A DNA stretch of 64,000 nt from Ga0077527 sp032128415 (GTDB taxonomy: Bacteria > Pseudomonadota > Gammaproteobacteria > Burkholderiales > SG8-41): the NCBI GenBank assembly GCA_032128415.1, contig JAQBGW010000063.1, forward strand, positions 1 to 64,000, given 5' to 3'. Both the position numbers and the translations under genes were made by a program. Under the pieces are notes generated by a model. It was not told the DNA's origin. It did not search any database and saw only the letters and a list, made by a program, of their open reading frames with translations. This document shows, piece by piece, positions 1 through 7,747 of this stretch. How positions within the stretch are numbered: the first letter of the stretch is position 1; the number at the start of each line of letters is the position of its first letter.

Positions 1-134
1 CCCAAGGGGACTTGCTGCGCGGCGCCCCCCAAGGGGACTTGCTGCGCGGCGCCCCCCAAGGGGACTTGCTGCGCGGCGCCCCCCAAGGGGACTTGCTGCG
101 CGGCGCCCCCCAAGGGGACTTGCTGCGCGGCGCG
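1..134. repeat. 27-bp tandem repeat array, cut by left edge
   Basis: Four full units of 27 bp start at 6, 33, 60 and 87, and a partial fifth runs to about 134. Units are essentially identical, with a core of GGGGACTTGCTGCGCGGCG followed by a C run and AA. The array continues past the left edge, so copy number is unknown. 27 is divisible by three, so a reading frame crosses it as a nine-residue repeat (GDLLRGAPQ). The identity of units suggests recent slippage expansion. Confidence 0.9.
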
Positions 135-206
135 CAGCGCATCCGCCTGGGACTTTATTTTCCGCTGCTCGGCGGCTGGCGCGAGTGGAGTTACGAGCCG
201 CAGTGA
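3..206 (+). CDS. Possible 3' end of a repeat-containing ORF
   Basis: A frame open from the left edge stops at 204-206. It translates the tandem array as repeated GDLLRGAPQ units and then a non-repetitive tail rich in aromatic residues (LYFPLLGGWREW). The tail could be the true C terminus of an upstream gene into which the repeat expanded. The whole frame could equally be fortuitous. No family is recognised and the start lies outside the window. Confidence 0.25.
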   Translation, partial: QGDLLRGAPQGDLLRGAPQGDLLRGAPQGDLLRGAPQGDLLRGAQRIRLGLYFPLLGGWREWSYEPQ

Positions 207-299
207 ATCGCCCGCGGTTGCGGCTCCGTGCGATAAGAATTAGCATGGGGCTGGAAGAAATTTCTGCAGCAATTCCAAAATAAATCGAGGAGAACAGAG

Positions 300-1292
300 A
301 TGATGCGCATAACTTTTTCCGGTGTTTTCACATTGCTGTTGCTTACCGCAGCGCAATTTGCGACCAATGCGGCACAGGCGCAAGGCAATTTCCCCGAGCG
401 GCCAGTGCGGCTGGTGGTGCCGTTTTCCCCCGGCGGCGTCAATGACATCATCGGCCGGCGCTGGGCTCAAGAGATGTCTCAGGTGCTGGGGCAGAACATC
501 ATCGTCGAAAACAAATCGGGTGCATCGGGCGCAATCGGCGCAATGGAACTCGTGCGTTCCAAGCCTGACGGCTACACGGTGATGATCGCCAATACGACGA
601 CGCATGTGTTGAATCCGCTCACCAAGAAAAATCTTGGCTACGATCCGATCAAGGATTTCACGGCATTGGGGATTATCACGCTGGTGCCTACTGGAATCGC
701 GGTGCATCCTTCGCTGCCAGTGAAAAACTTGAAGCAACTGGTGGCCTTCGCGAAGAAAAATCCCGGGCAGCTGTCCTTCGGCTCTGCAGGCACCGGCAGC
801 ATCACGCAGCTCACCGGCGAGCTGTTCAAGAAACTCAACGGCAACCTGAAGATCGTCCATGTGCCGTACAAGGGTGCGGGCCCCGGACTGACTGATCTCG
901 TGGCGGGGCATATTCCGATGTACACGCCGACCATCAGTCCGGCACCGCTGGCGTACCACAAGGCGGGGCGCATCCGCATACTGGCCATCTGTTCTGACCA
1001 GCGCCTGAAAACCGTACCCGATGTGCCCACTACGGCGGAAGCCGGCATGCCCAACTTTACTGTGGAAGCGTTTAACGCGATGTTCCTCCCGGCGGGCGTG
1101 GTGCGTCCGGTGTTAGACGTGATGCACCAGGCCAACCAGAAAGTATTGGCCAACCCCGGTATGCAGGAATTCTTGCGCAAAGCGGGTGCCGAGCCGGTGA
1201 CGACCTCTAGCCCCGAGCGCGCCGTACAGTTCATTCAGAATGAGCTGAAGCGCTGGGGGCCGATCGTGCAGGAGATTGGTCTCGCACGGTAA
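300..1292 (+). CDS. Bug/TctC-family tripartite tricarboxylate transporter substrate-binding protein
   Basis: 330-residue periplasmic solute receptor of the Bug (TctC) family, which binds carboxylates and similar small acids. The N terminus is a Sec signal peptide with likely cleavage after NAAQA. Family hallmarks follow in order: FPERPVRLVVPFSPGGVND, IVENKSGASG, SKPDGYTV and VHVPYKGAGPGLTDLVAGH. The ATG at 300 follows GAGGAGAACAGAG, a strong ribosome-binding site; a second ATG at 303 is also possible. No TctA or TctB membrane genes are adjacent, so it is an orphan receptor. The ligand cannot be read from sequence. It probably shares a transcript with the quinone-reductase-like gene downstream. 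Confidence 0.93.
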   Translation: MMRITFSGVFTLLLLTAAQFATNAAQAQGNFPERPVRLVVPFSPGGVNDIIGRRWAQEMSQVLGQNIIVENKSGASGAIGAMELVRSKPDGYTVMIANTTTHVLNPLTKKNLGYDPIKDFTALGIITLVPTGIAVHPSLPVKNLKQLVAFAKKNPGQLSFGSAGTGSITQLTGELFKKLNGNLKIVHVPYKGAGPGLTDLVAGHIPMYTPTISPAPLAYHKAGRIRILAICSDQRLKTVPDVPTTAEAGMPNFTVEAFNAMFLPAGVVRPVLDVMHQANQKVLANPGMQEFLRKAGAEPVTTSSPERAVQFIQNELKRWGPIVQEIGLAR

Positions 1293-1294
1293 TT

Positions 1295-1323
1295 TATAAC
1301 TAATTGTTTATATTGGATATTTT
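1295..1323 (-). repeat. AT-rich dispersed motif, copy A
   Basis: In reverse orientation it matches the window-wide motif with core CAATAAAAACAATTAGTTA, with a few changes. It fills the whole gap between the Bug gene stop and the ATG at 1324, so any ribosome-binding site for the next gene lies inside it (GGATATTTT before the ATG). Confidence 0.6.
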
Positions 1324-2295
1324 ATGAAATCCTGCTGGATAGTCACCAAAGACCACAAGACCCATCTCGAATTCCGCGACATGCCGGTGCCGCAGCCCAA
1401 GGCCGGCGAAGTGGTCATCCGCGTACAGGCCAGTGCAATGAATCGTGGCGAGATTTTCGCCGGCGGAGTGGTGCACGGCGGTCCCGAAAAACTCGGTGGC
1501 AATGAAGCCTCGGGTGTGGTGCATGCCGTAGGCGAGGGCGTCACACAGTGGAAAACCGGTGACGCGGTATTCGGCCGTGTGCGCGGCGGATTCGCCGAGT
1601 ACGCGGTGATGGATCTCGCGCAGGTGCTGCGCAAGCCGGAAAAACTGTCGTGGGAGCAGGCGGCGGCAGTGCCGATCAGTTTTATCACCGCCTGGGAAAT
1701 GGTCTATCAGTACGGAAAACTGAAGGCCGGCGAAACACTGCTGGTGATGGGCGCTTCATCAGGCGCGGGCGTGGCGAGCATCCAGCTCGGCAAGTTGATC
1801 GGCGCACGCACCATCGGCACATCGGGTTCGCAGCAGAAACTCGACAAGCTGAAAACCATAGGCCTCGACATTGGCATTGCCACGCGCAAACCGGATTTTG
1901 CGGAAGCGGTGAAAAAAGCGACGGACGGCAAGGGCGTGGATCTGATCATCAACGGTGTCGGCGGATCAGTGTTTGCCGAGTGCCTGCGCACGCTGGCATT
2001 CCGCGGGCGGCTGGCGACAGTGGGTTACGTTGATAACGTGTTCAAGGCCGAGATTGATCTCAACGCAGTTCATGCCGGGCGGCTGGAAATTTTCGGCGTG
2101 TCCAATGCGCGGCTGCCTGCTGCCGGCAAGGCGGAATCCACTGCCGGCTTTGCGCGTGACGTACTGCCGGCGATGGCTGACGGTCGTATCGTGCCGCTGA
2201 TTGACCGCGTATTTCCGTTCGCAGAGCTGCAGGCTGCAAAGGACTGCATGGAATCGAGCGCGATGGTAGGGAAAATTGCCATCAAGATGGATTGA
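1324..2295 (+). CDS. Zinc-free MDR oxidoreductase, NADPH:quinone reductase-like
   Basis: 323-residue medium-chain dehydrogenase/reductase. The N-terminal GroES-like domain carries GGNEASGVV in place of the zinc-enzyme GHE motif, and no structural-zinc cysteine cluster is visible, as in quinone oxidoreductases. The Rossmann half has GASSGAGVASIQLGK for dinucleotide binding, then a GVDLIINGVGG strand. It probably reduces a quinone or an activated enone with NADPH in the cytoplasm. It lies 31 bp after the Bug gene on the same strand. The translation start has only a weak ribosome-binding site within the AT-rich repeat. Confidence 0.9.
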   Translation: MKSCWIVTKDHKTHLEFRDMPVPQPKAGEVVIRVQASAMNRGEIFAGGVVHGGPEKLGGNEASGVVHAVGEGVTQWKTGDAVFGRVRGGFAEYAVMDLAQVLRKPEKLSWEQAAAVPISFITAWEMVYQYGKLKAGETLLVMGASSGAGVASIQLGKLIGARTIGTSGSQQKLDKLKTIGLDIGIATRKPDFAEAVKKATDGKGVDLIINGVGGSVFAECLRTLAFRGRLATVGYVDNVFKAEIDLNAVHAGRLEIFGVSNARLPAAGKAESTAGFARDVLPAMADGRIVPLIDRVFPFAELQAAKDCMESSAMVGKIAIKMD

Positions 2296-2340
2296 TGCGG
2301 TCGCTGATCGTGATCAGTAGCAGTGCGCACCGCGAACCGC

Positions 2341-3105
2341 CTACATCATCACCCGTCCGCCGTTCACATCCAGCACGACCCCATTGATATACGCTGCACC
2401 ATCCGAGGCGAGGAACAGCATCGCCTGCGCGTGATCGTCGGGTACCGCCAGTCGGCGCAGCGGCACCTGTGCGGCGATGCGTTCGATATCGGCTTCGCTG
2501 CGCAGCGCCGCTACGCGTGGGGTGAGCGTAGTAATGGGTGCAATGGCATTGGCCGTGATGTGGTCCGGCCCCAGTTGATAAGCGAGAAAGCGCGTCAACT
2601 GGATCACGCCAGCCTTGGCGGCGCCGTAGGCGGGGGATGATGCGGCATGTACCGTGCGGCCGGAAATCGATGCCACGTTGATGATTCTTCCCGCTTTGGA
2701 TTTTTTCAGGTGCGGGATTGCTGCCTTGCAGATCAGAAACACGCTGCGCAGATTGAGCGCGACGGTGCTATCCCATTCATCTATCGGCATGTCCTCTACC
2801 GTGGCGAGCCGGCCATAACCGCCGGCGCAATTGATGATGATGTCGATGCCGCCGAAAGCCTCGACGCTTTGACGGATCGCACGATCCACGGCATCCACAT
2901 CAGTAATATCGGTGGCAATTGCGATGGCGCGTTTCCCGGATTTATCGATTGCAGCGGCTACGGTCTGTGCGCCGGCGGCGTCAATGTCAACAATCGCAAC
3001 CTTTGCGCCCTGTGCGGCGAACAGGCGTGCGGTCTCTGCGCCGATGCCTTGTGCGGCGCCGGTGATCAGCGCCACACGGTCGGTAAGTTCCGGGTAACTG
3101 GCCAT
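2341..3105 (-). CDS. SDR-family NAD(P)-dependent oxidoreductase
   Basis: 254-residue classical short-chain dehydrogenase. The coenzyme-binding motif TGAAQGIG is at about residues 16-23, followed by IIINCAGG, the catalytic serine region NVASISG and YGAAK as the YxxxK pair. The length is normal for the family. It converges on the upstream MDR gene with a gap of about 45 bp and no obvious terminator. Its substrate is unknown; a hydroxyacyl or sugar-acid dehydrogenase role would suit the catabolic surroundings. Confidence 0.9.
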   Translation of the reverse strand: MASYPELTDRVALITGAAQGIGAETARLFAAQGAKVAIVDIDAAGAQTVAAAIDKSGKRAIAIATDITDVDAVDRAIRQSVEAFGGIDIIINCAGGYGRLATVEDMPIDEWDSTVALNLRSVFLICKAAIPHLKKSKAGRIINVASISGRTVHAASSPAYGAAKAGVIQLTRFLAYQLGPDHITANAIAPITTLTPRVAALRSEADIERIAAQVPLRRLAVPDDHAQAMLFLASDGAAYINGVVLDVNGGRVMM

Positions 3106-3297
3106 GGTGAAATCCTTGTGTCGAGATAGCGTTGGGACGTACCGTCCGGGCTGCGTCTGGAATTTTAACTGGATACGCCGAGAATACCTCAGGCGAGCAT
3201 CGATACGCTGTGCATGATGAGCGTCACTGCGACCGTATTGAATTCAGTCATTCGTGCAGGGCTGGTCAGGTGCGCGCGGCCGATGCATGATTGCGCC

Positions 3298-4056
3298 ATG
3301 GACATGCAAAAAGAACTGGCCATTATCCGCGGCTGGATCACTGCTGCACAGCGCATCGTCGTCATGACCGGCGCGGGCATATCGACCGAGTCCGGCATCC
3401 CGGATTTTCGCGGACCCCGGGGCGTGTGGACGCTCAATCCCAAATCAGAACAAATGTCGGACATCCGTTATTACGTGGCTGATCCGGAAGTGCGGCGGCT
3501 GTCGTGGCAGTCGCGTCTCGCACATCCGGCGTGGACCGCGGAGCCCAACGCCGGTCATCGCGCGCTGGTCGAGCTCGAAGCGCAGGGAAAATTGCACGCG
3601 CTGATCACCCAGAACATCGACGGCCTGCACCAGCGCGCCGGATTGCCCGCTACCAAGGTGATTGAAGTGCATGGCACGCTGCACACGGTGATGTGCCTGA
3701 GTTGCGGCTGGCGCGGGCCGATGCAGGAAACGCTGGACCGGGTACGCGCCGGCGAAGAAGATCCGGCATGCCTCAAGTGCGACGGGCTGCTCAAAAGCGA
3801 CACGATATCCTTCGGCCAGCAACTGATCCCGACGGTGATTGACCGCGCGCTGCGCGTCGCGGCCGAAGGCGACCTGTTCATCGCCGTCGGCTCGACGCTG
3901 CAGGTTTATCCGGTGGCGGCAGCAGTGCCACTCGCGCTCGACGCCGGCGCGCGGCTGCTGATCATCAACGCCGAGCCCACGCAGTTTGACGATGTGGCGG
4001 ATGCGGTCATCCGCGCAGCGATCGGCGAGGTGCTGCCGCGGTTGTGTGGGGGTTGA
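3298..4056 (+). CDS. Sir2-family NAD-dependent protein deacylase
   Basis: 252-residue sirtuin that removes acyl groups from lysine using NAD. Visible motifs are GAGIS (25-29) with SGIPDFRG for NAD binding, TQNIDGLHQRAG, the catalytic histidine in EVHG (H125), and a zinc ribbon with Cys133/136 and Cys158/161. The GTS motif appears as GSTLQVYP. The start is uncertain: ATGs in frame occur at 3214, 3283, 3298 and 3304 with no clear ribosome-binding site. 3298 gives the usual sirtuin length. It is followed by the promoter-bearing repeat, so the next gene need not share its transcript. Confidence 0.92.
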   Translation: MDMQKELAIIRGWITAAQRIVVMTGAGISTESGIPDFRGPRGVWTLNPKSEQMSDIRYYVADPEVRRLSWQSRLAHPAWTAEPNAGHRALVELEAQGKLHALITQNIDGLHQRAGLPATKVIEVHGTLHTVMCLSCGWRGPMQETLDRVRAGEEDPACLKCDGLLKSDTISFGQQLIPTVIDRALRVAAEGDLFIAVGSTLQVYPVAAAVPLALDAGARLLIINAEPTQFDDVADAVIRAAIGEVLPRLCGG

Positions 4057-4174
4057 TGTGGGTAGTGCCGGAATATTTCAGAACACGATTGAGCATGGCG
4101 TGACGCTGGTCTAATATGGTTGCCAGTTTCGTGCGCAGTGCATACTAAAAAATACAAACGGCACCACGTTGGAC
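4052..4174 (+). repeat. Promoter-bearing direct repeat, copy 1
   Basis: Partner of 5034-5149, about 975 bp apart in the same orientation. The best-conserved part runs from CACGATTGAGC (4084) through CGTGACGCTGG, the -10 region, an inverted CTGG-N13-CCAG and an A-rich leader to CACGTTGGAC. The two copies differ at roughly a quarter of positions, so the duplication is not recent. This copy leads into the methyltransferase gene. Confidence 0.75.
4089..4117 (+). promoter_or_regulatory. Predicted sigma70 promoter for the methyltransferase gene
   Basis: TTGAGC at 4089-4094, a 17-bp spacer, then TAATAT at 4112-4117. The same arrangement recurs in repeat copy 2, which supports a functional constraint. 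An inverted CTGG-N13-CCAG spans the -10 box and could bind a regulator. Confidence 0.65.
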
Positions 4175-4202
4175 CGATGATTTTGGATATCAGGGGGGAG
4201 TT

Positions 4203-5009
4203 ATGGCTGGTCTGGAAGCACACTATTCTGTGCGTGACATCGAAGCGCGTATCCTGGCGGCCATCCGCGCAGCCGGATTGAATCCCGAGCAACGCCTGAC
4301 GGTCGAAGCATTGGGGGCGCTGGACCATTTCCACACGGGTGGGCTGCACGCTTCCCGCGAGTTGCAGAAGATGGCGCAGATCCGGGCCGAAGATCGCGTG
4401 CTCGATATAGGCGCCGGGCTGGCCGGTCCCGCCCGCATGCTCGCCGCCCACGGCTGCCGCGTCGACTGCATCGACATGGCGGACGATTTTTGTATAGGCG
4501 CAAAACTGCTGAACCGGCTGACCGGCCTTGAAGACCGGATCGCAGTGCACAAGGGAAGTGCGCTCGATCTGCCGTTTCCCGATGCTTCGTTTGACGTCGT
4601 CTGGATGCAGAACGTCGGCATGAACATCGCGGACAAGCGGAAACTCTACTCGGAGATCTGCCGCGTGCTCAAACCGGGCGGCCGGTTTGCCTTTCAGGAG
4701 ATGGCCGCGGGGAAAGTGGCTACGTCCTATTTTCCCCTGCCGTGGGCCAGCGATCCGACCGACAACTTCCTGATCACTGGCGAAGAGATGCAGTCGATGC
4801 TCGGCGAGAGTGGGTTTATCGCGGAATTTTTTGAGGACACCAGCGACGCGCATTTGAACGTTGGTACCGCTAACGCCACGCCCGCTGCGCCGGGACAGCT
4901 GGGTTTGGCGGTGTATGTCGACAATCTCGCACAAAAAGGCGGGAACGCGCGGCGCAGCCTTGAGGAAGGCCAGGTCCGGCTGGTCAGGGGAGTGTTTCGG
5001 GTGAAATGA
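4203..5009 (+). CDS. Class I SAM-dependent methyltransferase (UbiE/sarcosine-type)
   Basis: 268-residue cytoplasmic methyltransferase. Motif I is VLDIGAGLAGPARMLA, and the acidic second strand (CIDMADDF) and motif IV region (FDVVWMQNVGMNIADK) are intact. Motif VI-like RVLKPGGRFAFQEM is also present. The layout resembles small-molecule methyltransferases acting on glycine/sarcosine or quinone-type substrates. The ATG at 4203 follows a GGGGGGAG ribosome-binding site. The gene is bracketed by the two promoter-bearing repeats, so the segment 4175-5034 may have arrived or been duplicated as a unit. The substrate is unknown. Confidence 0.88.
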   Translation: MAGLEAHYSVRDIEARILAAIRAAGLNPEQRLTVEALGALDHFHTGGLHASRELQKMAQIRAEDRVLDIGAGLAGPARMLAAHGCRVDCIDMADDFCIGAKLLNRLTGLEDRIAVHKGSALDLPFPDASFDVVWMQNVGMNIADKRKLYSEICRVLKPGGRFAFQEMAAGKVATSYFPLPWASDPTDNFLITGEEMQSMLGESGFIAEFFEDTSDAHLNVGTANATPAAPGQLGLAVYVDNLAQKGGNARRSLEEGQVRLVRGVFRVK

Positions 5010-5033
5010 GTTGCCGCGCGAGTGTGCAGCCTG

Positions 5034-5149
5034 AGATGAGGCGACTGGTAATTTTGGCGCACGATTGAGCGTGACGTGACGCTGGCATAAGATGGGCGCC
5101 AGCTTGGGGCAAAGTGTCAACTAAAAATGTCAACTACTTCACGTTAGGC
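5034..5149 (+). repeat. Promoter-bearing direct repeat, copy 2
   Basis: Diverged copy of 4052-4174, colinear with a 1-bp offset between the -35 box and the terminal GTT. It ends in CACGTTAGGC, where the last bases belong to the inserted integron cassette. It contains a longer inverted repeat, GCTGGC-N11-GCCAGC, over the -10 box. Confidence 0.75.
5065..5093 (+). promoter_or_regulatory. Predicted sigma70 promoter driving the integron cassette
   Basis: TTGAGC at 5065-5070, a 17-bp spacer and TAAGAT at 5088-5093, about 50 bp before the cassette junction. It plays the part that Pc plays in integrons, giving an otherwise promoterless cassette gene a transcript. Its homologue in copy 1 has the better -10 box. 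Confidence 0.6.
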
Positions 5150-6139
5150 ACAAAACAAATTGGTGGTCGAAATGCTTGATGGTGTAATGCTTCTTTGGTT
5201 CGTGCTTACTGCGCTATCTCTACTGTTTGTAGTCGTTGATATTCGCGGAACGCCCGAATCCCCGGTTCTCAAATGGGGATTCGTATTACTTACTGCATAC
5301 ACAGGACCAATTGGGGCCTTTCTTTACGTAATCGGCTGCCGAGAACCACTGCCGGGACTGCATAAGCGCTACGTGGCGGTGCGATGGCGGCAGGTGCTCG
5401 GCTCGACGATGCATTGTGTGGCGGGGGATGGTGTAGGTATTCTGGCAGGCGCTGTAATCGCTAGTTTCTTGCATCTGTCCAAAGTGCCCGATATTGCGTT
5501 GGAGTACCTTTTGGGCTTTGGTTTCGGCTGGGCGATTTTTCAGGCTCTTTTCATGCGAGATGAGGCAGGCGGCTCATATGTCCGCGCACTCTCCAGCACC
5601 TTTCTTCCGGAGTTGCTGTCCATGAACTATCTGATGGCAGGCATGGTGCCAACAATGATTTTGGCGAGGAATTATGTTCCGGCGAGCGGCGATCCCCTCG
5701 ATCCGGCATTTTGGTTCGTTATGTCCATGGCCCTTCTCGTTGGTTTCATCACTGCGTATCCCATGAATTGGTGGCTGGTATCCAATCATATGAAACACGG
5801 GATGATGACCGTGGGGGCAACGGAGCAGCCAGCGATTAACCGAGCAAGCGAAAGCCTGGACGCGGGCCATTCCACAAACCATGACGACGAGAAGTCGCAG
5901 CCTAAGGGCGAGCACGCTATGCACGAAAATGTAGAGAAGGTTTCACGCAGCAAACTTGTCTGGGTAACTATGCTCTCGTTTCTAGTGTTTGCCTTGGGAT
6001 TGGCTGCTGCGGCTACATTCGGTGGGGTATAGGCCGCGCATATGCTCAAGCGTAGACAAATTGAAATATTCGCGCCTAACTGTCAGCTCAAGCGGGACTG
6101 GTTTCCCGCTGCGCTCCAAACCAGCCCCTTAGCTGGGCG
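5144..6139 (+). mobile_element. Orphan integron gene cassette (one gene plus attC)
   Basis: The segment begins at the cut point of a GTTAGGC core site (5143-5149) and ends at the cut point of GTTAG (6139-6143). It holds one gene and a typical attC at its 3' end, which is the exact architecture of a mobile gene cassette. Size is about 996 bp. No integron integrase is seen in the window, so this is either a cassette inserted at a secondary GTT site or a one-cassette remnant. It lies between the promoter repeat and the 3' end of the minus-strand hydrolase, whose stop codon starts at 6162. Confidence 0.85.
5172..6032 (+). CDS. DUF4396-like integral membrane protein carried on an integron cassette
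   Basis: 286-residue polytopic membrane protein. A first hydrophobic helix lies at about residues 3-22, several more run to about residue 200, and a final helix is at the C terminus. The conserved-looking segments HCVAGDGVGI and YPMNWWLVSNHMKHG resemble DUF4396 proteins, of unknown function. A hydrophilic loop with histidines and acidic residues (HSTNHDDEKSQ, EHAMHENVE) precedes the last helix and might bind metal; that is speculative. I chose ATG 5172 with GGTGG five bases upstream over TTG 5160. Codon use (many T- or A-ending codons) differs from the GC-rich neighbours, as expected for a cassette. Confidence 0.8.
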   Translation: MLDGVMLLWFVLTALSLLFVVVDIRGTPESPVLKWGFVLLTAYTGPIGAFLYVIGCREPLPGLHKRYVAVRWRQVLGSTMHCVAGDGVGILAGAVIASFLHLSKVPDIALEYLLGFGFGWAIFQALFMRDEAGGSYVRALSSTFLPELLSMNYLMAGMVPTMILARNYVPASGDPLDPAFWFVMSMALLVGFITAYPMNWWLVSNHMKHGMMTVGATEQPAINRASESLDAGHSTNHDDEKSQPKGEHAMHENVEKVSRSKLVWVTMLSFLVFALGLAAAATFGGV

Positions 6140-6145
6140 TTAGTG
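6074..6145 (+). other. attC recombination site
   Basis: The left core GCCTAAC (6074-6080) fits RYYYAAC and the right core is G-TTAG at 6139. Inner arms pair well: CAGCTCAAGCGGGACTGG on the left against CCAGCCCCTTAGCTG on the right, with one unpaired base typical of strand-selective folding. The right half CAGCCCCTTAGCTGGGCGTTA is close to the end of Vibrio-type attC repeats. Total length of about 70 bp is at the short end for attC sites. Confidence 0.88.
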
Positions 6146-6161
6146 TTTCCTCGATAGCGAT

Positions 6162-7472
6162 CTACTTCTTCTTCGCCGCCTTTTTCTTCGCGGGTTTCTT
6201 TTTCGAGGCTTTTTTCGCCACCGCCTTGCGTGCCGTCGCAGCTTTCTTCGGCTTCATCCCTTTGGTCAAAACACCGCGCAGCCACGCCCACGACGCCGGG
6301 CCCCATTCGCGTTCGTTCTTGGCTGCGATATGACCGTCATCCGCATACACGCGCGCCACACGGCCGTCAGCCGGACCTGATTCCAGCAGCATGTAGAGAT
6401 TGCCGATAGGGGTCAGGTGGTCGATCTTGCCGTTGACCAGGTACATCGGCATGGTCAGTTTGTCGAGCAGGCCCTGATCTTTCAGTGACCAGCGGAGGAA
6501 ATCCTTGCGATGTTCTTCTTCGGTCATTTCCTTTAACGGTGGCCGTGAGCCGCGCGGGCCGAACCAGTTGGTGCGCGCGCGCTCATAGGCCGCTTTGCGC
6601 CACTCGGCGCGTTCTTCGGGCTCGCCCCAGTAACCGACTCCGCCCGGCGCGCAGGCGATCAGGCCCTTGATGCGCGCATCGTGTGCGGCGAGGCGAATCA
6701 CCCATTGGCCGCCGCGGCTGACGCCGAAAGCGCCGATGCGATCGCCGTCGATTTCGGGGCGCTTTTGCAGCACATCGAGCGCGGCCTGCCACGCCACTAC
6801 CGATTCCGGCGCATGCGGGAACGTGGTCTCGCCCGTGCCCGGCGCATCGACCACCAGTGCCGCCATGCCCTGCGACAGCGCACCTTCGGCATATTTCTCG
6901 CGGTCCTCCTTGTACATGTCGGCGCCGCACATCACCAGCACGGCCGGCACCTTGTTTGATTTCGACGCGCCTTTCGGCAAACGCAAATAACCGGTGGCTT
7001 TCATGCCATTCTTTTTGACGGTGATGACTTCCGGCTGGTCCGGCAGCAGCGCAGCGGATTTGCGGTAGCAGCGCAGGTAATCTTCGTACGACTGCGCCTT
7101 GATCGGACTCATGTTAGGCGGGCAGATCGACGAGCCTGACCAGTACGGCGAGGGGAAACGCGCGAGGCTGTAGTAAGTCTTGCCCTGGATGTAGGCCTGG
7201 CGTGCACCGGTTTTGTCCTTGCGCGCGAGCAGCGCGTCGCCTTTTTTCTCGTACTCTGCGCCGACCGCACTCCACACCGGCACCCAGTCTTCGTCTTCAG
7301 TGCTTTTTATTTTCGCGACGGTGTCGATCAACAATTGTATGTCGTCGATCAGGTTGAACCAGCGACGGTAAAAGCCGCCGATGCCGACGACAAACGGATC
7401 TTCGTCCGCGCGCATCGGCAGTGAGGCGAGAATGGCGGTTTTGTTCTTGGCGTTCTGCAGGGTTGTGCTCAT
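6162..7472 (-). CDS. FrsA/DUF1100-like alpha/beta hydrolase with lysine-alanine tail
   Basis: 436-residue protein. An N-terminal helical region (to about 160) precedes an alpha/beta-hydrolase fold with the nucleophile elbow GVSRGG, an oxyanion-side VMCGADMYK, and a terminal DGHIAA histidine. This layout matches FrsA-like esterases that act on acyl or acetal compounds. The last 27 or so residues are almost only K and A (KKASKKKPAKKKAAKKK), like histone H1 or phasin-type tails, suggesting binding to DNA or another polyanion. Its 3' end abuts the integron cassette, 22 bp away. The upstream region contains AT-rich motif copy B. Confidence 0.85.
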   Translation of the reverse strand: MSTTLQNAKNKTAILASLPMRADEDPFVVGIGGFYRRWFNLIDDIQLLIDTVAKIKSTEDEDWVPVWSAVGAEYEKKGDALLARKDKTGARQAYIQGKTYYSLARFPSPYWSGSSICPPNMSPIKAQSYEDYLRCYRKSAALLPDQPEVITVKKNGMKATGYLRLPKGASKSNKVPAVLVMCGADMYKEDREKYAEGALSQGMAALVVDAPGTGETTFPHAPESVVAWQAALDVLQKRPEIDGDRIGAFGVSRGGQWVIRLAAHDARIKGLIACAPGGVGYWGEPEERAEWRKAAYERARTNWFGPRGSRPPLKEMTEEEHRKDFLRWSLKDQGLLDKLTMPMYLVNGKIDHLTPIGNLYMLLESGPADGRVARVYADDGHIAAKNEREWGPASWAWLRGVLTKGMKPKKAATARKAVAKKASKKKPAKKKAAKKK

Positions 7473-7600
7473 GGGTTCCCTTTGAAGAAAAATCGTGGTC
7501 GCAGTCGTGTTCGCGGAGGCGCTTATTCTGGCGCAAGCCCAAATTGGACGCTACGGGGCTGTTACCGTTAAGGTCACAATCTGATATCCATGACGGATCA

Positions 7601-7629
7601 TCACTAACTTATTGATTTAATTTATTTGT
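7601..7629 (-). repeat. AT-rich dispersed motif, copy B
   Basis: CTAACTTATTGATTTAATTT resembles copy C more than the consensus. It lies in the divergent region between the hydrolase start (7472) and the Bug gene start (7748). Nothing else was recognised in this 275-bp gap. Confidence 0.45.
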
Positions 7630-7747
7630 TTTGTGCATGGCGCGAGACTGTGCAACACGGCGCATCAATATGCGGACCCTGACCACGAAGCTTCCCACAG
7701 CTGCCGCAGCTTGAGCCACAATGCCAGCTTCATCAGGAGGAGGGAAA

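Noticed and set aside
1..134. CRISPR array
   Set aside because: Units are contiguous without spacers, so this is a plain tandem repeat. No cas genes were seen.
3906..5120. 404-residue minus-strand open frame across the end of the sirtuin and the methyltransferase
   Set aside because: It is antisense to two clear family members and has no motif or ribosome-binding site; GC-rich genes often leave open antisense frames.
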